From Sulfurovum sp. (GTDB lineage: Bacteria; Campylobacterota; Campylobacteria; Campylobacterales; Sulfurovaceae): a stretch of 9,000 nucleotides of DNA. This document shows positions 6,790-9,000 of this stretch, piece after piece. The notes beneath the pieces were generated by a model. The model was not told the origin of the DNA. It did no database searches and saw only the letters and a list, made by a program, of their open reading frames with translations. A program made the translations under genes and the position numbers. Position 1 is the stretch's first letter. Every line of letters starts with the position of its first letter. The stretch spans positions 1-9,000 of the forward strand of contig JALSTF010000201.1 of the NCBI GenBank assembly GCA_026983895.1, given 5' to 3'.

Positions 6790-7116
6790 ATGAGAAAATG
6801 GATGGGGATGATAGCCCTTGCGCTTTTGGTGACTATGACTGTACCGACGATTTCCATGGCGAAAGCCAGTGCCAAGAAAGGCCAGAAGATCTTTAAGAAG
6901 AAATTCCGCAGGGCATGCGGTTTTTCCGGTGTGAGGTTTGCGCGCAACCATACCTCGGCAGAATGGGAAGAGATCTATGACAGCGGAAAATTCCAGGCTG
7001 AAGCGAAAAAGATCTGTCCAAGACTCAAGATCAATAAGATCAAAAAATCATGGTGGCCGAGTGTGTATAAGTTTTCGTACAAATATGCCAGTGACGGTAT
7101 GGTACCAAAATGCTAA
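6790..7116 (+). CDS. secreted three-cysteine protein, cytochrome c-like but lacking CXXCH (copy 1)
   Basis: This 108-residue protein has a signal peptide (IALALLVTMTVPTISMA, cut after about residue 24), leaving a very basic mature chain. It begins KKGQKIFKKKFRRACGFSG, the place where a class I cytochrome would have GKKIYxxxCxxCH. Here only one cysteine (Cys43) remains and Gly stands in for the heme histidine, so heme attachment is unlikely. The other cysteines are Cys76 in KKICPRL and the very last residue, Cys108 in MVPKC. His54 and Trp59 in HTSAEWEE are also shared with the second copy. I do not know a named family; a thiol or metal-binding role is speculation. AAGGAG at 6778-6783 supports the ATG. 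It lies 49 bases after the cytochrome gene and is followed by a terminator. Confidence 0.75.
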   Translation: MRKWMGMIALALLVTMTVPTISMAKASAKKGQKIFKKKFRRACGFSGVRFARNHTSAEWEEIYDSGKFQAEAKKICPRLKINKIKKSWWPSVYKFSYKYASDGMVPKC

Positions 7117-7151
7117 AAACTGTACTGCGGTAACAAGTGTAACTTCCTGAA

Positions 7152-7183
7152 GCAGTTTCGTTCTGAAACTGCGGTTTCTTTTC
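7152..7183 (+). terminator. stem-loop terminator ending the trxC-to-three-Cys operon
   Basis: A perfect 8-bp stem, GCAGTTTC (7152-7159) against GAAACTGC (7165-7172), with a five-base loop GTTCT, is followed by a T-rich tail GGTTTCTTTTCC. It lies 35 bases after the stop codon of the first three-Cys gene and before the control region of the second. The tail is interrupted by C, so efficiency may be partial. Confidence 0.65.
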
Positions 7184-7186
7184 CTT

Positions 7187-7208
7187 CTATTCACAATCTT
7201 TTCACAAT
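7187..7208 (+). promoter_or_regulatory. 11-bp tandem direct repeat, candidate response-regulator operator
   Basis: Two adjacent 11-mers, CTATTCACAAT (7187-7197) and CTTTTCACAAT (7198-7208), agree at 10 of 11 positions. Tandem repeats at about one helical turn are the classic site for OmpR/PhoB-family regulators. The pair overlaps where the -35 region of an extended -10 element (TGGTATCAT, 7213-7221) would be, the position expected for an activator. Binding by the regulator encoded at 4587-5258 is a guess. Confidence 0.5.
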
Positions 7209-7217
7209 TTCGTGGTA

Positions 7218-7251
7218 TCATCCTTTTGTCTTAAAATTAACAAAAGGATGA
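7218..7251 (+). promoter_or_regulatory. 12-bp perfect inverted repeat covering the ribosome binding site of the second three-Cys gene
   Basis: TCATCCTTTTGT (7218-7229) and ACAAAAGGATGA (7240-7251) are perfect reverse complements around a ten-base loop CTTAAAATTA. The right arm contains the Shine-Dalgarno AAGGA at 7244-7248, seven bases or less from the ATG at 7255. If the transcript starts upstream of 7218 the RNA hairpin would hide the ribosome site. If it starts at about 7228, as the extended -10 suggests, the repeat would instead be a DNA operator across the start point. Confidence 0.6.
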
Positions 7252-7254
7252 ACC

Positions 7255-7569
7255 ATGACAAAAATGACAAAATTGGCAGTTGCCGCACTTCTCGGTATGG
7301 CTGTACTCTCTACAACTGCTTCTGCAGATGTAAACAAGGGTAAAAAGATCTATATGAAGAAGATGAAGGCTGCTTGCGGATTCAACGGTGCAAAATTTGC
7401 CACTAAACACACTCAGGCAGAGTGGGAAAAGATCAAAGGTGCCGGCAAGTTCGCTGCTGAAGCTGCAAAACTTTGTCCAGGTCTCAAGTTGAAGCCTAAA
7501 TATGTAAATGATGTTTATGATTTTGCATATGAGTATGCATCTGATTCAGGTAACGTACCAAGCTGTTAA
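7255..7569 (+). CDS. secreted three-cysteine protein, cytochrome c-like but lacking CXXCH (copy 2)
   Basis: A 104-residue paralogue of the protein at 6790-7116. The signal peptide LAVAALLGMAVLSTTASA ends at about residue 24. The mature chain reads NKGKKIYMKKMKAACGFNG, like a cytochrome c start but with Met where the first heme cysteine would be and Gly in place of His. Cysteines at 41, 74 (KLCPGL) and 104 (NVPSC, last residue) match copy 1 exactly, as do HTQAEWEKI, GKFAAEA and YEYASD. Codons here are more uniform (GGT, GCT, GCA, AAA) than in copy 1, hinting at high expression. It has its own control region with direct and inverted repeats. It lies between a terminator and a cytochrome c553 gene, so a periplasmic redox or metal role is plausible but not shown. 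Confidence 0.77.
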   Translation: MTKMTKLAVAALLGMAVLSTTASADVNKGKKIYMKKMKAACGFNGAKFATKHTQAEWEKIKGAGKFAAEAAKLCPGLKLKPKYVNDVYDFAYEYASDSGNVPSC

Positions 7570-7570
7570 G

Positions 7571-7591
7571 CTTATATTTTATATAAGTTTA
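7571..7591. promoter_or_regulatory. AT-rich palindromic box shared with the region before copy 1
   Basis: CTTATAT-TTT-ATATAAG at 7571-7587 is a perfect 7-bp inverted repeat. Its right half extends to TTATATAAGTTTA (7579-7591), which recurs exactly at 6757-6769 upstream of the first three-Cys gene, where it also sits in a near-palindrome. It is a candidate operator or promoter element for the cytochrome c553 gene; with AT-rich DNA, chance similarity is possible. Confidence 0.4.
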
Positions 7592-7622
7592 AGTAAAAGG
7601 GGTATATGATACCGCCGCAAAA

Positions 7623-7645
7623 GCAGATGATGATCTATCGTCTGC
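7623..7645 (+). promoter_or_regulatory. leader hairpin before cytochrome c553
   Basis: GCAGATGAT (7623-7631) pairs with ATCGTCTGC (7637-7645), with one T-G pair, around the loop GATCT. It is not followed by a T run, so it is not a terminator. It lies 26 bases before the start codon in the probable 5' leader and could stabilise the message. Confidence 0.45.
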
Positions 7646-7671
7646 CTACATTAAAAGATAAAGGATATACA

Positions 7672-7968
7672 ATGAAAAAAATCGCAATCGCAATGTTGTT
7701 CGCAGGATCTACACTACTTATGGCTGACGGTGCCGCTACATTTGCAAAATGTGCAGGATGCCACGGAACAAACGGTGAAAAAGCAGCTCTCGGAAAATCT
7801 GCCATCATCAAAGGTGAAGATGCTGCAGTGACTGTGAAAAAGCTTGAAGGTTACAAAGCAGGTACATTGAATCAGCATGGAATGGGTGCACTTATGAAAG
7901 GTCAGGTAGCTTCTCTCAGTGATGCTCAGATCAAAGAAGTTGCAGACTATATCGCAGGTCTCAAATAA
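7672..7968 (+). CDS. cytochrome c553 (class I monoheme)
   Basis: A 98-residue periplasmic electron carrier. The signal peptide IAIAMLFAGSTLLMA ends at Ala18. The mature chain starts DGAATFAKCAGCHGTNGEK with the CXXCH heme site at residues 27-31. Met75 in ALMKGQVASLSD is the likely distal ligand, with Met71 as an alternative. The C-terminal helix DAQIKEVADYIAGLK is typical of small c553 proteins. The ATG at 7672 is supported by AAGGA at 7661-7665; the frame extends upstream to 7606, but that stretch is not signal-like and contains the leader hairpin. The protein could pass electrons to a cbb3-type oxidase, as known for such carriers in this phylum; no oxidase is in the window. Codon choice resembles the preceding gene and suggests high expression. 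Confidence 0.92.
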   Translation: MKKIAIAMLFAGSTLLMADGAATFAKCAGCHGTNGEKAALGKSAIIKGEDAAVTVKKLEGYKAGTLNQHGMGALMKGQVASLSDAQIKEVADYIAGLK

Positions 7969-7982
7969 TTTGTGATCTTTTC

Positions 7983-8036
7983 GTTGACTTGCATCCATCT
8001 TTGAATGATGGGTGCGGTCGCGTCATGCAACCCAAC
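7983..8036. repeat. REP-like nested inverted repeat in a convergent gap
   Basis: Outer arms GTTGACTTGCAT (7983-7994) and ATGCAACCCAAC (8025-8036) pair at 10 of 12 positions. Inside are two smaller stem-loops: GCATCCATC/GATGGGTGC (7991-7999 with 8007-8015) and GGTCGC/GCAACC (8016-8021 with 8027-8032). The remainder of this 142-bp gap between cytochrome c553 and the lipoprotein gene (8037-8096) is AT-rich, with nothing recognisable. It could act as a bidirectional end-of-transcript structure or be a degenerate REP pair. Confidence 0.45.
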
Positions 8037-8096
8037 AAAAATCTTTAAAAACCACACTTTTTTACTTGACTTGTCTTCCCCGAAAAATTATCGTTC

Positions 8097-8117
8097 TTAA
8101 CTTTTAACTCTTAACTT
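8097..8117. repeat. three tandem heptamers TTAACT(T/C)
   Basis: TTAACTT, TTAACTC and TTAACTT follow directly on one another. The third copy spans the stop codon of the lipoprotein gene on the minus strand. Such a short tandem array could vary by slippage, which would alter the region at the lipoprotein stop. Confidence 0.6.
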
Positions 8118-8533
8118 CCTCCGCTGCATTTTCCGGCTTGGCATTTCATGGCAGCTGATTTCTCTTTCATAGGTGCTTTTTTCTTTGCTAAATCCGATGC
8201 TTTTAATGTTTGGCTAAAAGAGGAATTCTCTGCTTCTTTGACCGTCAGTCTTCCTGTCTTGGGGTCGCGTACGCAGTTGTAGAGTGCTTTGGTAGTCTTG
8301 GCCTTGAGGACACAGTCGCGTCTTTTATCTTTTTTATCTATCTGATCGAGGATGTTCATCTTCTTTTTGACGAGTATGGCAGAACCGTCGACCATGCTTG
8401 AGCCGCATTTTCCGGCGCCGCATTTCATGCCGCCTTCGGTGAGGGATTTGGATTTGTCCTTGTCGCTGCATCCGGGAAACAGAATCAGTGTCCCAAGGGT
8501 AAATAGTGCAAGTATTGCTGTGTTGTGTTTCAT
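8111..8533 (-). CDS. lipoprotein with two MKCxAGKC motifs, downstream of cusA
   Basis: A 140-residue secreted protein. The N-terminus MKHNTAILALFTLGTLILFPGCSDKD is a lipoprotein signal, with Cys22 as the lipidated residue; Phe at -3 is not ideal. The mature chain is lysine-rich and carries EGGMKCGAGKCG (Cys38, Cys43) near its start and AAMKCQAGKC (Cys131, Cys136) at its end. A central pair, Cys74 and Cys87, lies in RRDCVLKAKTTKALYNCVRD. I do not know a named family. Its place behind a CusA-type pump suggests binding of copper or silver in the periplasm, which is inference. The ATG at 8531-8533 has GAGG just upstream; the frame could extend to 8596 but would run through the repeat element and lose the signal peptide start. 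It is probably cotranscribed with cusA. Confidence 0.78.
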   Translation of the reverse strand: MKHNTAILALFTLGTLILFPGCSDKDKSKSLTEGGMKCGAGKCGSSMVDGSAILVKKKMNILDQIDKKDKRRDCVLKAKTTKALYNCVRDPKTGRLTVKEAENSSFSQTLKASDLAKKKAPMKEKSAAMKCQAGKCSGGS

Positions 8534-8543
8534 TGTTTTTCCT

Positions 8544-8602
8544 CGCAGGGTGGATTGTTCCACCTTTATTATTATATTGAAGGTGGGTAAACCCACCCTA
8601 CG
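8544..8602. repeat. REPIN-like element: two inverted REP units
   Basis: Each unit is 21 bases. On the plus strand CGCAG-GGTGG-attgtt-CCACC begins at 8544. On the minus strand CGTAG-GGTGGGT-tt-ACCCACC begins at 8602. They agree at 16 of 21 positions, face each other, and are separated by 17 AT-rich bases. A GTAG-type head followed by a palindrome is the hallmark of REP sequences mobilised by RAYT transposases. The minus-strand head supplies the TAG stop of the cusA-like gene, and the other end touches the lipoprotein's ribosome site. The only gene gap here is filled by this element. Confidence 0.7.
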
Positions 8603-9000
8603 TGTTCAGCTTGTGCTTTTCATACATTTCGTAAAAGATCGGTATCAAAAGCAAGCTTAACACAGCGGAGCTTACAACTCCGCCTATCATCGGTGCGGCG
8701 ATACGCTGCATCACTTCGGAGCCGACACCATGGGTATACATGATGGGCAGAAGCCCCGCAAGTATGGCGAAAACGGTCATCAGCTTCGGACGTACCCGCT
8801 GTACCGCACCTTCGTAGATGGCATTCTCGAGGTCCTTGATGCCGAAGGCTTCGCCTTTTCTCTCTTTCATCTCATCGACACTCTCCTGAAGATAGACGAT
8901 CATGACGATGGCCGTTTCCGCCGCGACGCCAAGCAGTGCCAGGAAACCGACAATGATGGCGATGCTCATGTTGAAGCCGAGTATGTCGACATAGAAGAAG
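8598..9000 (-). CDS. cusA: CusA/SilA-type heavy-metal RND efflux pump, C-terminus only
   Basis: The gene enters from the right edge; 134 C-terminal residues are readable. They show the RND transmembrane segments after the second periplasmic loop, with GFLALLGVAAETAIVMIVYL, then EGAVQRVRPKLMTV, ILAGLLPIM and GVGSEVMQRIAAPMIGG. These match the conserved C-terminal part of CusA/SilA Cu(I)/Ag(I) exporters more closely than CzcA, in particular GVAAE and GSEVMxRIAAPMIGG. The metal-binding methionines lie outside the window, so specificity is inferred from family resemblance. The pump would work with an adaptor and outer-membrane channel, probably encoded further right. Its stop codon TAG is formed by the GTAG head of the REPIN-like element, and the lipoprotein gene follows. 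Confidence 0.9.
   Translation of the reverse strand, partial: FFYVDILGFNMSIAIIVGFLALLGVAAETAIVMIVYLQESVDEMKERKGEAFGIKDLENAIYEGAVQRVRPKLMTVFAILAGLLPIMYTHGVGSEVMQRIAAPMIGGVVSSAVLSLLLIPIFYEMYEKHKLNT

Noticed and set aside
6261..6947. Minus-strand open frame of 228 codons
   Set aside because: It runs antisense across the kinase end, the cytochrome and the first three-Cys gene, all of which have clear motifs and ribosome sites.
6790..7569. The three-Cys proteins as true c-type cytochromes
   Set aside because: Neither contains CXXCH; the only cysteine in the expected region is followed by Gly-Phe.
7606..7671. N-terminal extension of cytochrome c553 from 7606
   Set aside because: It would place 22 non-signal residues before a good signal peptide, and a strong ribosome site precedes the ATG at 7672.
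8534..8596. N-terminal extension of the lipoprotein from 8596
   Set aside because: It would translate the REPIN-like element and bury the lipoprotein signal; GAGG sits right before the ATG at 8533.

Overview
The window looks like chromosomal DNA of a Campylobacterota bacterium, most like Sulfurovum or Sulfurimonas. The reasons are inferred from the protein set and style: moderate GC, small periplasmic c-type cytochromes, a histidine kinase without a clear HAMP domain, tightly overlapping genes and Cys-rich tails of the MKCxxGKC type. No species call can be made from sequence reading alone. No tRNA, rRNA, CRISPR array, transposase or phage gene was seen.

Left part (1-4048): the 3' end of queC (preQ0 synthase) converges on and overlaps truD (tRNA pseudouridine-13 synthase). 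truD is the second gene of a minus-strand pair led by a TauE/SafE-like membrane protein with an unusual Cys-rich C-terminal tail. A 251-bp divergent intergenic region follows. It holds a clear sigma70-type promoter for the membrane protein gene and a 171-nt imperfect hairpin capped by a C(TTCG)G loop. The plus strand then carries a TerB-like protein, an acylphosphatase and a small Cys-rich protein of unknown function. These converge on msrA with zero bases between the stop codons.

Middle (4113-7183): a compact plus-strand operon runs trxC (thioredoxin 2 with zinc ribbon), an OmpR-family response regulator, its histidine kinase, a monoheme cytochrome c and a small secreted three-cysteine protein. 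It ends at a stem-loop terminator. The regulator and kinase both start with TTG inside the preceding gene, which suggests translational coupling. The layout suggests a thiol or redox-responsive regulatory unit.

Right part (7187-7968): a second copy of the three-cysteine protein lies behind a structured control region. That region has an 11-bp tandem direct repeat (a plausible OmpR-type operator), an extended -10 and a 12-bp perfect inverted repeat covering the ribosome binding site. A cytochrome c553 follows. Both three-Cys proteins resemble cytochrome c at the N-terminus of the mature chain but lack CXXCH.

Right end (7969-9000): on the minus strand lie the C-terminus of a CusA-type Cu/Ag RND efflux pump and a lipoprotein with two MKCxAGKC motifs, the motif also found on the tail of the TauE/SafE-like protein. 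A REPIN-like inverted repeat pair sits between them, and its GTAG head overlaps the cusA stop codon. A second weaker REP-like inverted repeat sits in the convergent gap at 7983-8036. The most notable leads are the shared Cys motif and its copper context, the heme-less cytochrome-like paralogues with elaborate control DNA, the REPIN-like element and the 171-nt hairpin.
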